A DNA stretch of 16,967 nt from Cyanobacteria bacterium UBA8803 (GCA_003505715.1 DNXU01000169.1:2942-19908); one strand, 5' to 3'; shown: positions 1 to 7,036, numbered from the stretch's first letter. Translations and numbers: made by a program. The notes: generated by a model from the letters alone, not told the origin.

Positions 1-43
1 GATTGGTGATTGGTCAGTAATTTCTGACCCATCACCCATTACC
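1..43. repeat. Copy A of a GGTAAT-type dispersed repeat, inverted relative to copy B at 13487-13553
   Basis: Positions 9-23 (ATTGGTCAGTAATTT) and 31-43 (ATCACCCATTACC) are exact reverse complements of 13521-13535 and 13487-13499, in matching order. This low-complexity TGGTAAT/ATTACC style of repeat is common between genes in filamentous cyanobacteria. The left edge of the window may cut the element. No coding function is visible. Confidence 0.65.
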
Positions 44-70
44 AGGTAAGATAATCTATTCAGTTAGAAT

Positions 71-96
71 ACACTGTAGTAGTGATAGTACAGTGT
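71..96. promoter_or_regulatory. Perfect inverted repeat, candidate operator of the toxin-antitoxin operon
   Basis: ACACTGTA (71-78) and TACAGTGT (89-96) are exact reverse complements separated by 10 bases, about 90 bp before the antitoxin start. The core ACTGTA recurs at 137-142, overlapping the predicted -35 box. Ribbon-helix-helix antitoxins usually repress their own operon by binding such short repeats, so autoregulation is the natural inference. Binding itself is not shown by the sequence. Confidence 0.5.
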
Positions 97-134
97 GGCA
101 GCAATAACCCAGCATTTAAAAAAGGCTAAAAAGC

Positions 135-163
135 TTACTGTACAACTTTTATTCCCTTATAAA
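135..163 (+). promoter_or_regulatory. Sigma-70-type promoter of the antitoxin gene
   Basis: A -35 hexamer TTACTG (135-140) and a -10 hexamer TATAAA (158-163) are separated by 17 bases. Transcription would begin near 170, just before the Shine-Dalgarno sequence GAGGAG at 175-180. The -35 box overlaps an ACTGTA element shared with the inverted repeat at 71-96, which would let a bound repressor block RNA polymerase. Confidence 0.5.
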
Positions 164-174
164 TTCTGCCTTCT

Positions 175-180
175 GAGGAG
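175..180 (+). promoter_or_regulatory. Shine-Dalgarno sequence of the antitoxin gene
   Basis: GAGGAG lies five bases before the ATG at 186. It is the strongest ribosome binding site seen in the window and fixes the antitoxin start. Confidence 0.75.
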
Positions 181-185
181 TTGAT

Positions 186-440
186 ATGACAAAAGTGACC
201 ACTGTGCGCTTAGACGAAGCATTAACCGAGCAACTTGATGCTCTGGCAGCTTCTGTGGATCGACCCAGAAGCTGGCTGATCGAGCAAGCCATTAAGCGGT
301 ATCTTGAAGAGCAAGCATGGCAAGTTCAAGCAATTCAGGAAGCTTTGGCAGATCTCCGTTCAGGTAAGGCTGAACTTGTGCCCCACGAACAGGTGATGCA
401 GCGGCTAGAAACTAAGCTTACAGCCAAATTAGCTCAATGA
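186..440 (+). CDS. CopG/ParD-like ribbon-helix-helix antitoxin
   Basis: The 84-residue product opens with the classic ribbon-helix-helix pattern: a short strand TKVTTVRLDEAL (residues 2-13), then two helices around LTEQLDALAASVDRPRSWLIEQAIKRYLEEQ (13-43). The remaining Gln/Glu-rich tail is the part that wraps the toxin in ParD-type antitoxins. Such proteins bind DNA as dimers and neutralise a ParE toxin encoded just downstream. The start is fixed by GAGGAG at 175-180. The stop codon overlaps the next start (ATGA, 437-440), implying translational coupling. The partner gene is truncated, so the protein may now be an orphan regulator or an antidote to toxins encoded elsewhere. The fold is secure; the ParD label rests on the neighbour. 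Confidence 0.85.
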   Translation: MTKVTTVRLDEALTEQLDALAASVDRPRSWLIEQAIKRYLEEQAWQVQAIQEALADLRSGKAELVPHEQVMQRLETKLTAKLAQ

Positions 441-553
441 AAGTGATTTGGTTGCGCAAAGCTGAGTCTGACCTGGATGCGGTGTTCGAGTATATCGCTC
501 AGCACAACTCAACGGCTGCAAGTTCTAGTGAGGAATATTGCCGCTGTTTGTGA
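437..553 (+). pseudogene. Truncated ParE-like toxin (RelE/ParE superfamily fragment)
   Basis: Translation from the overlapping ATG gives 38 residues beginning MKVIWLRKAESDLDAVFEYI, the usual N-terminus of ParE toxins (first strand plus helix 1, with the LxxAxxDL-like pattern). Intact ParE proteins have about 90-100 residues. Here the similarity stops after about residue 29 and a TGA follows at 551-553. I found no continuation of the toxin core in any frame of the following 300 bases, so this is more than a point mutation. The stop codon lies inside an inverted repeat (549-572), which may mark an insertion or deletion junction. The fragment lacks the catalytic or gyrase-binding half and is unlikely to be toxic. 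Confidence 0.75.
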
Positions 554-572
554 CAGTTATTAAATTGTCACA
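549..572. repeat. Inverted repeat at the break in the toxin gene
   Basis: TGTGACA (549-555) and TGTCACA (566-572) form a perfect 7-bp inverted repeat with a 10-base AT-rich loop. It covers the premature TGA of the toxin fragment. It could be the end of a lost or decayed mobile element or simply a hairpin. No T-tract follows, so it is a poor terminator. The spacing does not match a CRP site. Confidence 0.5.
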
Positions 573-855
573 GAAAATTAAAGGAGAGCAATTGCCCTGT
601 TATATAGTTTAGATATGTTGGCAAAGTCACATAATTAGGGTTTGAGCAATACACTAGTGTGCCAATCCTATGGCAGTTCCCCATCAAGAAGTATCTAAAT
701 GTAGGGGCGGGTTGCTACTTAGAGGTAGTGGTGGCAAATATTAGTACAACTTGACTAGCCCTGATTGACTGAATGGTTGGTGGGAAGTTCTAAACTGAAT
801 AATTTTGGGGAAGTCCCTACTCGCTAGACCTAATTTTGATTCCTAGAACCATACC
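554..855. other. Intergenic region without a recognisable gene
   Basis: These 302 bases separate the toxin fragment from the convergent NACHT gene. They contain a 10-bp palindrome ACACTAGTGT (651-660) and two direct copies of GGGAAGT near 781 and 818. I see no terminator for the NACHT gene and no remnant that continues the toxin. Confidence 0.5.
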
Positions 856-3420
856 TTAGGAACAATTCGGCGAATTGCAAATAGCCCCTATTCTCCAAAG
901 GGGGGTGAAGGTTCTCGGTTTTTCTGCTGAAAAATCAGAAAAATTGGGGTCGAGGTATGTAGGGTAAGAGATAAAGCTTTCTGCTCTGAATTCCCCCATG
1001 CTAGGCAGGGAGTTTCTGCTTGATCCCTCGTTGGCATCTGGTAGGGATGGGGTTGGAGAGTTGGTTAAGGAGTTGGTGAATAAAGTGGCTTCAAGATCTG
1101 CTCGCACCACGGCACTACAACGGCATTCGGTATTGAGGCAATCTACTAGTAACAAATTGGCTTGGTAGTACTGCTTAAGCGTTGCTAGCTGCAACTCGCT
1201 CAACTGCCAATCCTGACCGATTTGGCGATGCTCTATCAGCATAGCCCGAAATTTTGATCCCCAAGTATGGCCATTGTTGTGCCACCATGCCATTAAATAG
1301 TCTCGGCCTTGGGCGGGATCGGGGAGTTGATCTTTGAGGGATTGGAGGGACTTAGCAAATAGCGATCGCTTTTCTTGGTTCCAAAAGGTTTTTTCTAAGA
1401 GTCCCTCTACATTTAAAGCAAAACCCAAAGCCAAAATTTGTTTAATGTCAGGGTTGTGCATCAGACTTACTACTAAGGAGAGGGCGCGGGCTAACTCTAG
1501 GTCTAAGGTTAACTCCGGTTCCAAATCTCTGGCGAATTTTCGATCTAGTGTTAAGGCCAGCCTCAAATCGCGGTCTAGAAACAGGGTAAAATAAAAGGCA
1601 CGCACTGCCGCACTCTTGTAAGGTGTTGGGTGAGAACGACCTCTCTGGTTGACCCACGTTAGAAATTCCTGCAAGTGCGCATCTCTAGCGACTAAGGTAT
1701 CAATTTGCTGCTTCATTAGGTGCAAGAGGGGATGAGCATTCCTTAACAGTTCTGCTGTGAGTAAGAAGACTTCCTGCCACTGGGACTTAGTGATGTTAGT
1801 CGTCAATCGTTGCAATGCTTCTAACTGTGTGGGTGTAGTGGGACTGGCCACAATATTTTTGGCTGTAAAATATTCTTGGAAAGTCAGATGAGAGAACGAG
1901 TAAATGCCCCGCGCTTGTTTTACTAATAAGCCGTGTTGTGTCTCAATTGCTTTCAACACAGCCTTGGCATTTAATTGTAGCGTCTCTGGGTCTAAATTCG
2001 CTCCTGGTATAACAGTTAGGCAGTCAGCAATTTGTTCTTCGATTTCTCTTTCTTCAAAGAAATACTTTTCTAGCGAGAAGGTGGTAGCGGCAATATAACT
2101 CAGAAGTTTAATCTTTTGGAGGAGTGATAAGCTGCGATAGACCTCATCTCGTTCAATTCCTCGTGCTTCGTCCCAGCGCACTAGTAAAATATCTAATGCG
2201 GCTTCATAAAGCTTAGAGCGATTGAGGGGAAAATCTGCCTTAGCCTGAAACACGTTTGCAATTAGGGTAAGCAGGATGGGTGTCTTCGCTAGTTCCCGGA
2301 TTGGTTGGTTTTCTGGTAATTTTAGTTTGTCAATAAAGTTATTAGCTATTGCTAAACCTTTCGCTTGGTATTTTTTGGTAGTGGCTGCAACAAACCATTT
2401 TTTAGCAAAGGCTTCTATTTGGATTTGGTTCAAATCGGCAATCTCTACATCAGTAAATCCAGGAAATTGATACTGCTGGGCACCAAACCGACAGGTAATA
2501 ATAAACTGATTTTGGTAATAGGTTTCACAAAACTTGGCGATCTGTTTGGATATGGTATGGCTATGCTGCGATCGCACTTCGTCTAAACCATCAAGCAAGA
2601 TTAATGCCTTGCCGTGTTTGAGCAAGGTTTCAACCTCCTGAGCTGAGATCCCAGCATCACCCAATTTCCGGGTGATGTAATTTAATAAACTCAAATCGCT
2701 GTGAGCATTAGTGCTATGGGTGGCGTTGTCATCTGGCCAGTCTCTCAACTGGATAAAAATGGGAATGCTCGCATCAGGTAACTCACCTCGGATACTTTGC
2801 AGGGCCAGTTTTTGTAAAAAGGTGCTTTTCCCAGCTCCGGGTTTCCCCAATACCATCATTTTGGGGTAGCTGGTAATTGCTTCTTTGGCTGAAATTCCTT
2901 TGTAACTCCCTTGATCCAGATTTAAGCGGTTTAAAGTCGCTCCCATCTCTGATTGTAATTCCGACACCTCTAACCATCGTTGGCAGCTGATTTGTTCAAG
3001 AATGTTGACGTTGATATAAATGTCATCTAAATCTATGGGTTGAGAGGTATCTAGTAACCGTAGGGTGCCGCATTGAGCTAGAGTAGGATCGTACAGGAGC
3101 GATCGCGCTTTTTGCACTAATACATCTATATCATCTGAGGCCAGCGATCGCGTTTCTTTGAGTGGTACTGCCTTTTCAGTCGCTGGTGCTGTGTCTGGGT
3201 TTAAATTGGCAATCTCATGCCAGTTTAAATCTAAGCTTGAGCATATATCGATAAAGATATAACGCTCAATTGGCTGACCTTTGAAGAACTTCCACACGGA
3301 CTGGCGCGTCCCTAATCCCACCTCACCCGCAAGATATTCTTGAGTCCAGCCTTTACGCTGAAAAGCCTTTTGAGCGAGTTCAATTCCTGTGGAAGATGCT
3401 CGAAGCGATCGTTTTACCAT
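856..3420 (-). CDS. NACHT-domain STAND ATPase with N-terminal HTH
   Basis: The 854-residue product has an N-terminal helix-turn-helix-like segment (about 12-50, around GWTQEYLAGEVGLGTRQSVWKFF). It is followed by a NACHT P-loop NTPase. Walker A is GKPGAGKST at 192-200, Walker B is ALILLDGLDE at 272-281, and a sensor-like FIITCR sits at 306-311. The winged-helix end is marked by SFSHLTFQEYFTA (508-520). A helical region follows, with LDRDL/LDLEL-like short repeats (615-650), then a Cys/His-containing C-terminal unit (about 710-780, including WWHNNGHTW and VDCLNTECRC). This order matches cyanobacterial NACHT proteins. NACHT STAND proteins oligomerise on a trigger, and some bacterial ones act in anti-phage defence; the trigger and effector here are unknown. 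No nuclease, TIR or protease effector is visible. Residues from about 781 are low-complexity and do not look like the rest. Confidence 0.88.
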   Translation of the reverse strand: MVKRSLRASSTGIELAQKAFQRKGWTQEYLAGEVGLGTRQSVWKFFKGQPIERYIFIDICSSLDLNWHEIANLNPDTAPATEKAVPLKETRSLASDDIDVLVQKARSLLYDPTLAQCGTLRLLDTSQPIDLDDIYINVNILEQISCQRWLEVSELQSEMGATLNRLNLDQGSYKGISAKEAITSYPKMMVLGKPGAGKSTFLQKLALQSIRGELPDASIPIFIQLRDWPDDNATHSTNAHSDLSLLNYITRKLGDAGISAQEVETLLKHGKALILLDGLDEVRSQHSHTISKQIAKFCETYYQNQFIITCRFGAQQYQFPGFTDVEIADLNQIQIEAFAKKWFVAATTKKYQAKGLAIANNFIDKLKLPENQPIRELAKTPILLTLIANVFQAKADFPLNRSKLYEAALDILLVRWDEARGIERDEVYRSLSLLQKIKLLSYIAATTFSLEKYFFEEREIEEQIADCLTVIPGANLDPETLQLNAKAVLKAIETQHGLLVKQARGIYSFSHLTFQEYFTAKNIVASPTTPTQLEALQRLTTNITKSQWQEVFLLTAELLRNAHPLLHLMKQQIDTLVARDAHLQEFLTWVNQRGRSHPTPYKSAAVRAFYFTLFLDRDLRLALTLDRKFARDLEPELTLDLELARALSLVVSLMHNPDIKQILALGFALNVEGLLEKTFWNQEKRSLFAKSLQSLKDQLPDPAQGRDYLMAWWHNNGHTWGSKFRAMLIEHRQIGQDWQLSELQLATLKQYYQANLLLVDCLNTECRCSAVVRADLEATLFTNSLTNSPTPSLPDANEGSSRNSLPSMGEFRAESFISYPTYLDPNFSDFSAEKPRTFTPLWRIGAICNSPNCS

Positions 3421-3503
3421 TGGTCAATTGGGGCTGAGGGTTGCTTGGCTTTATATTTCAGTTAGTCGCTGCTTTATTTCGTGAAACTTACATTACCAAT
3501 AAT

Positions 3504-3518
3504 AAGTCAGTATGACTT
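3504..3518. promoter_or_regulatory. Palindrome upstream of the NACHT gene, candidate operator
   Basis: AAGTCA (3504-3509) and TGACTT (3513-3518) are exact reverse complements around a 3-base centre, 84 bp upstream of the NACHT ATG. The NACHT protein carries its own HTH, so self-regulation is possible. This is inference from position and symmetry only. Confidence 0.35.
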
Positions 3519-3629
3519 GTGATCTTCTCTAGGGGGATTTGTGATTTGTATCATTTTTTGTAGATATTGCTTTTCGGGTAAGGGTAAGTTATAAAAGTAG
3601 GTTTTTGACGGATGTTTATTCAGAAAAAG

Positions 3630-3656
3630 GTGGGAAAAGTGGGAAAAGTGGGAAAA
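3630..3656. repeat. Three tandem copies of the 9-mer GTGGGAAAA
   Basis: Exact units occupy 3630-3638, 3639-3647 and 3648-3656, with a degenerate fourth unit (GTAGGGATA) after them. The strand is purine-only apart from one T per unit. Copy number probably varies between strains. No array-like spacers are present, so it is not CRISPR. Confidence 0.85.
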
Positions 3657-3796
3657 GTAGGGATAAGAAATGAGGGATAAGGGGATTTCATTCTTTTTTT
3701 GGCGCGTCACCGCGTGGGGGGTGTCTTTTGTTGAGTAACTTTAAAAAATAAAAAAATTTGGCTTTCTTTTATTGAATTACCTTTCTCAGGGTGATA

Positions 3797-3805
3797 TGGT
3801 ATAAT
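3797..3805 (+). promoter_or_regulatory. Extended -10 promoter of the Hpt gene
   Basis: TGGTATAAT is a perfect TATAAT hexamer (3800-3805) preceded by the TGn extension. No -35 lies at normal spacing; TTGAAT at 3772-3777 is 22 bp away, which is too far. Extended -10 promoters can work without a -35. Transcription would begin near 3812 and leave a leader of about 80 bases. Confidence 0.5.
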
Positions 3806-3892
3806 CTATAATCTCTTACTATATACAAGGGCTTTGTCATTAAAAAAATTTGGGATAGCTGGATGCAAAGTTTCTAGTCATTCTATCTTCTT

Positions 3893-4258
3893 ATGAGCTT
3901 ACAGTTGGGAGATGCCGATGATGAATCTGTACTTGATCGCGAAGTACTAGAATCCTTGCGGCAGATAGCTGGTGACAAAGCCGAGAGCTTTTTACGGGAA
4001 ATTATAGATCGCTACCTCCTCGAAGATGCTCCCCAAAGACTACAAGATATTCGGGATGCTGTAGCTGTTGGGGATGCTGGCAGGTTGCGACAGTCAGCTC
4101 ATGCTCTGCGATCTAGTAGTGCTACTTTAGGTGCTGTGACTCTGGCCAATCTCTGCAAAGACTTGGAAATGATGGGGTGTGCTGGTATTATCACGGATGC
4201 CGCCCCATTGATCGCTCAGGTAGAGGCGGAGTATGAGAAGGTAAAAGTTATCTTGTAG
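3893..4258 (+). CDS. Stand-alone Hpt (histidine phosphotransfer) protein
   Basis: The 121-residue product is one Hpt domain. The phospho-accepting histidine is H70 in the segment HALRSSSATLGA (70-81), which fits the Hpt consensus HxLKGSSxxLGA. Helices on either side (about 14-60 and 82-115) complete the four-helix bundle. Hpt proteins shuttle phosphate between a hybrid histidine kinase receiver and a final response regulator. No histidine kinase or receiver is encoded in this window, so its partners lie elsewhere. The start at 3893 has no clear Shine-Dalgarno, which is common in cyanobacteria; the next in-frame upstream ATG is blocked by a TAG. The gene has its own extended -10 and a strong terminator, so it is probably transcribed alone. 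Confidence 0.9.
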   Translation: MSLQLGDADDESVLDREVLESLRQIAGDKAESFLREIIDRYLLEDAPQRLQDIRDAVAVGDAGRLRQSAHALRSSSATLGAVTLANLCKDLEMMGCAGIITDAAPLIAQVEAEYEKVKVIL

Positions 4259-4284
4259 AGGCGTTCCACCCGGGAAGTCTCTAC

Positions 4285-4322
4285 AAAGGAAAAAAGGGAC
4301 GAAATCGTCCCTTTTTTCCTTT
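4285..4322. terminator. Bidirectional terminator with a perfect 18-bp stem
   Basis: Positions 4285-4302 and 4305-4322 are exact reverse complements around a 2-base centre. The GGGACGA/TCGTCCC core is flanked by A-runs and T-runs, so both strands have a GC-rich stem followed by a T-tract. It lies between two convergent stop codons, Hpt (4258) and CHAT (4382), and can end both transcripts. Confidence 0.9.
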
Positions 4323-4381
4323 ATTTTCAACTTGATGAGCTGATATCAATTTCGGTGGCATTGATTGGCTAACTGTACATC

Positions 4382-6928
4382 CTAACTGTTTAGCGCTAAA
4401 AGCGATCGCCAATCTTGAATCGCTTGCTCTGTCCACAACCAGTTTTGGCTCTTACTCAGGGCGTCAGGTTGAAAGTTAACCGGGTCATCCCTCAATACTT
4501 TTTGGCGTAGTTTGAGCGATTCATTCAATAGGTTGGCTCGTTTATTGGCTGGCTGCTGTTGGGCAGATTTCCAGAACCCTAGTGCTAACCCAGCATAAGC
4601 ATTCATGGCTTCTCGTTTAGCACCACCTCCAGTAACATCTACTTCAATCTGTGTTTGTTCAATCAGAGTAAGTGCATCCAACCACGCATTATTGGCTCGG
4701 TCGAAATCCCCTTCAGCGTAGTAAGCAAACCCTAAAGCATTGTGATAGGTAGCAGAGTCGGGTTTTGCTTTCACCGCAGTTTCCCAGTAACGTCGGACAT
4801 CATCTAAATTGTAGTCAGCACTGCCCTTTTGGATAGACTGCCATGCTAAACGCCCTCTTAAGAAACTCACAGCGGGATCGTCGAGTTTGTTTTGGGGTAT
4901 AGCCTCAAGAGCCGCTTTTGCTTGGGGTAGTGCGCCATCGTTGAGTAATTTCTCCACAGCAGTTTGTCCTGCGGCAATATTGCCTCGGCTGAATTGCTCG
5001 ATCGCAATTCCGGTAACTGTAGGGGTATCAGCCTTTTGCAAATCGACATTGCCTGAACCAGAGTTCTGGGGGATAGCGGGTATCGAGGGACTAGACTTAC
5101 TCCACAACTGTATGGGTTGCAGTCCCCGGTTTTGGAAAAACCAAACTCCCAACAGAGCCAGCACCACTCCACTCGTGACTCCAAATACCATTCCTAGTCT
5201 AGGAAGCGATCGCCATGTTTGCCACCAGTGCCTAGAGGCTTTTATCTGCGAGGGGTTGGGGGCTTTGGGGGAAGTAGTAGGGTTTTCCGATGGGGGAGTT
5301 AGTACAGGGGAGAGGGGGGTTACTGAGTCCTGGGGTGGATCGTTAGGGAGATTAACAACTAAGGAGTTACCCTCTGACAGCACGTTAGGGGAATTGCTTG
5401 CGTCAAAGACGGGCGCTGCTGAGCCACCCTGGGTGGACTCGGTATTCAATTGCTGGAGTAAATTCTGAATGAAGGAGGAAGGGTCGTCAGATTCTAGGCT
5501 CTCACTGCCTGAATTATCCATCCAACCAGCGAACTCCTCATCCTCATACGCTCCAAACTCCACCATTGAGTCATCTACAAACTCATCCTCTGGGAAGCTG
5601 TTGGCATTCAATCTGGGGGAGGGGCTGAATAGCTCGGCTTCCATCTGTGAAGCTAAGGTAGATTCTGGCAGCTCCGGTAGCTGCAATCGTTCTTCCCGAT
5701 TATGAGTATCATTATCACTATTCGCCAAAAACCCATCAAATTCTGGGTGCAGATAGAGGACTGGTAGCGCCCAATACAATTGGTTAGACCCATAAGCCGA
5801 AATTAGACCCTGCCGCGCCCGACTAAGGCTGAGATCGATGGGATAACCTTGATTAATATTGCGGTACAGTAGGCGAGTTAAGGTCAGCGCTACTTCATCA
5901 GGAATGCGCTCGGCCATGGCTAGAACACCGGGAATTCCCCGCTTCACCAAAGCTTCTGCCAAGTTCCTGTCTTTGCCGATATCTACGGGATCTGATGCGG
6001 CTGTATAGGCACCACGACAGGAGTTAAAGACAGCGAGCTGAACGCCATTATTTGCCAGCAATCCCGCTAAGTCATCACCGTTTAAGGTTTCCGTGAGACC
6101 AGTTTTGTTGCTGACTAAATAGACATCTCCGCCAGAGTCTCCCAAGCTGCTGTGACCCGCATAGTGGAATACTTGATATTGTCCTTGCTCCAAGGCTTGG
6201 GTCAGCTGCTCTCTTCCTGGTTGTTCCAAGATCGTCAGTTGAATAGCTGGGGGTTCGTTACGGGCACGATTTCTGAGTTCTGCTTGCAGGTGAGCGGCTT
6301 CTTGGGCGAGTTCTAAACTTTCCTGATCGCTAGGTCCAGCAATCACCATCAGAATTTTTAGAGGTTGGTTGAGGGGACCTGGCAGGTGGTGCAGGGGTCT
6401 CCGCAATCCCGTACTGAGTTCATAACGGGAGAAAGCCACATCTGTACCCGTGGCTAAAGGGCGATCGCCTGCGTGCAGAACTTCCCAAGGCAGGCGAGGT
6501 AGGCGGTTGCCTTTGAGTCCCAAACGCAGCCGCAACACCTGGCGCTGATTTTGGGCGATCGCTTGCGCCATCATCCAGCTATCCCGCAGGCTGCCTTGAA
6601 ATAGGGCATTGTAAAGTTCCTGACCTAGTGCGATCAGATTGCTACAGGATTGACTGACTCGTTGGTTCGATTCTGACAAGAAAAAGAAATCCTCAACCCC
6701 GCCTGCGCTCCCTTGAAACAAGCCTAAAAGGGGGTCATTCATTAACTGCCGTGCCTGAGTTAGCCAATCATCCACTGGCCACCGTACTTGTTCTTCTGCC
6801 AATGGCACTCCCGGCGCAACTCGTTCGATGCGTACCAGATATTGGTCGTCCCCTAAGGGAGTCACAGAGATGTGAAATTCCTGTGCCACTGCTACTGTTG
6901 GGTCAATCTTGCTAAATGTCAATGTCAA
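4382..6928 (-). CDS. Membrane-anchored CHAT-domain protease with TPR-like C-terminus
   Basis: The 848-residue product has an N-terminal CHAT (caspase-like) domain ending near residue 395. The dyad is visible: H259 in HYAGHS (255-260) and C304 in FNSCRGA (301-307). A long acidic, Ser/Pro-rich linker (about 400-562) leads to a basic stretch and one membrane helix (about 578-598, GMVFGVTSGVVLALLGVWFF). The rest is TPR-like, with the clearest unit at about 727-756 (YHNALGFAYYAEGDFDRANNAWL). Basic residues before the helix (K563, R566, R573, R577) suggest that the CHAT domain is cytoplasmic and the TPR part is periplasmic or lumenal. CHAT proteases cleave after activation by a sensor; the substrate here is unknown. 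The TTG at 6928 is the first ATG/GTG/TTG-type start, but an in-frame ATT at 6935-6937 is better placed after GAGGA. The real N-terminus is probably three residues longer. Confidence 0.85.
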   Translation of the reverse strand: MTLTFSKIDPTVAVAQEFHISVTPLGDDQYLVRIERVAPGVPLAEEQVRWPVDDWLTQARQLMNDPLLGLFQGSAGGVEDFFFLSESNQRVSQSCSNLIALGQELYNALFQGSLRDSWMMAQAIAQNQRQVLRLRLGLKGNRLPRLPWEVLHAGDRPLATGTDVAFSRYELSTGLRRPLHHLPGPLNQPLKILMVIAGPSDQESLELAQEAAHLQAELRNRARNEPPAIQLTILEQPGREQLTQALEQGQYQVFHYAGHSSLGDSGGDVYLVSNKTGLTETLNGDDLAGLLANNGVQLAVFNSCRGAYTAASDPVDIGKDRNLAEALVKRGIPGVLAMAERIPDEVALTLTRLLYRNINQGYPIDLSLSRARQGLISAYGSNQLYWALPVLYLHPEFDGFLANSDNDTHNREERLQLPELPESTLASQMEAELFSPSPRLNANSFPEDEFVDDSMVEFGAYEDEEFAGWMDNSGSESLESDDPSSFIQNLLQQLNTESTQGGSAAPVFDASNSPNVLSEGNSLVVNLPNDPPQDSVTPLSPVLTPPSENPTTSPKAPNPSQIKASRHWWQTWRSLPRLGMVFGVTSGVVLALLGVWFFQNRGLQPIQLWSKSSPSIPAIPQNSGSGNVDLQKADTPTVTGIAIEQFSRGNIAAGQTAVEKLLNDGALPQAKAALEAIPQNKLDDPAVSFLRGRLAWQSIQKGSADYNLDDVRRYWETAVKAKPDSATYHNALGFAYYAEGDFDRANNAWLDALTLIEQTQIEVDVTGGGAKREAMNAYAGLALGFWKSAQQQPANKRANLLNESLKLRQKVLRDDPVNFQPDALSKSQNWLWTEQAIQDWRSLLALNS

Positions 6929-6943
6929 GAGCTTAATTGTGAG

Positions 6944-6948
6944 TCCTC
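6944..6948 (-). promoter_or_regulatory. Shine-Dalgarno that favours an ATT start for the CHAT gene
   Basis: On the minus strand GAGGA (6948 to 6944) is 6 bases before ATT (6937-6935) and 15 bases before TTG (6928-6926). Normal spacing is about 5-9, so the ATT start fits better. It would add three residues. ATT is a rare but genuine bacterial start codon. An in-frame TGA at 6949-6947 rules out any longer version. Confidence 0.5.
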
Positions 6949-6965
6949 AAAGGGTTTAACAGTTA

Positions 6966-6971
6966 ATCATA
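6966..6971 (-). promoter_or_regulatory. Possible -10 box of the CHAT gene
   Basis: TATGAT on the minus strand would start transcription near 6959, leaving a leader of about 20 bases that includes the GAGGA. No good -35 is present at 17 bp. This call is weak. Confidence 0.25.
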
Positions 6972-7036
6972 GTTATTATTCATAGATGGATTAAATAACT
7001 CAAAAGTTTCCCTCGTAGGTATTTGGAGTTCGCCAC

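Larger units (their letters stand above)
3421..3892. other. Divergent intergenic region between the NACHT and Hpt genes
   Basis: These 472 bases hold a palindrome (3504-3518), a 9-bp tandem repeat (3630-3656), an A/T-rich stretch (about 3741-3763) and an extended -10 for the Hpt gene (3797-3805). A 67-codon open frame on the minus strand (3507-3710) is mostly translated repeat and has no family resemblance, so I do not call it a gene. No clear -35/-10 pair for the NACHT gene was found. Confidence 0.55.

Noticed and set aside
549..572. TGTGA/TCACA pair considered as a CRP (SyCRP1-like) site
   Set aside because: The half-sites are 14 bases apart; the CRP spacing is 6.
3630..3656. Short repeats considered as a CRISPR array
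   Set aside because: Units are 9 bp and directly abutting with no spacers.
3507..3710. 67-codon minus-strand open frame beside the NACHT gene
   Set aside because: It is mostly translated tandem repeat and A/T-rich spacer, has no ribosome site and resembles no family.
4887..5468. 193-codon plus-strand open frame
   Set aside because: It is antisense to the linker, membrane helix and TPR part of the CHAT gene, whose domains are clear on the minus strand.
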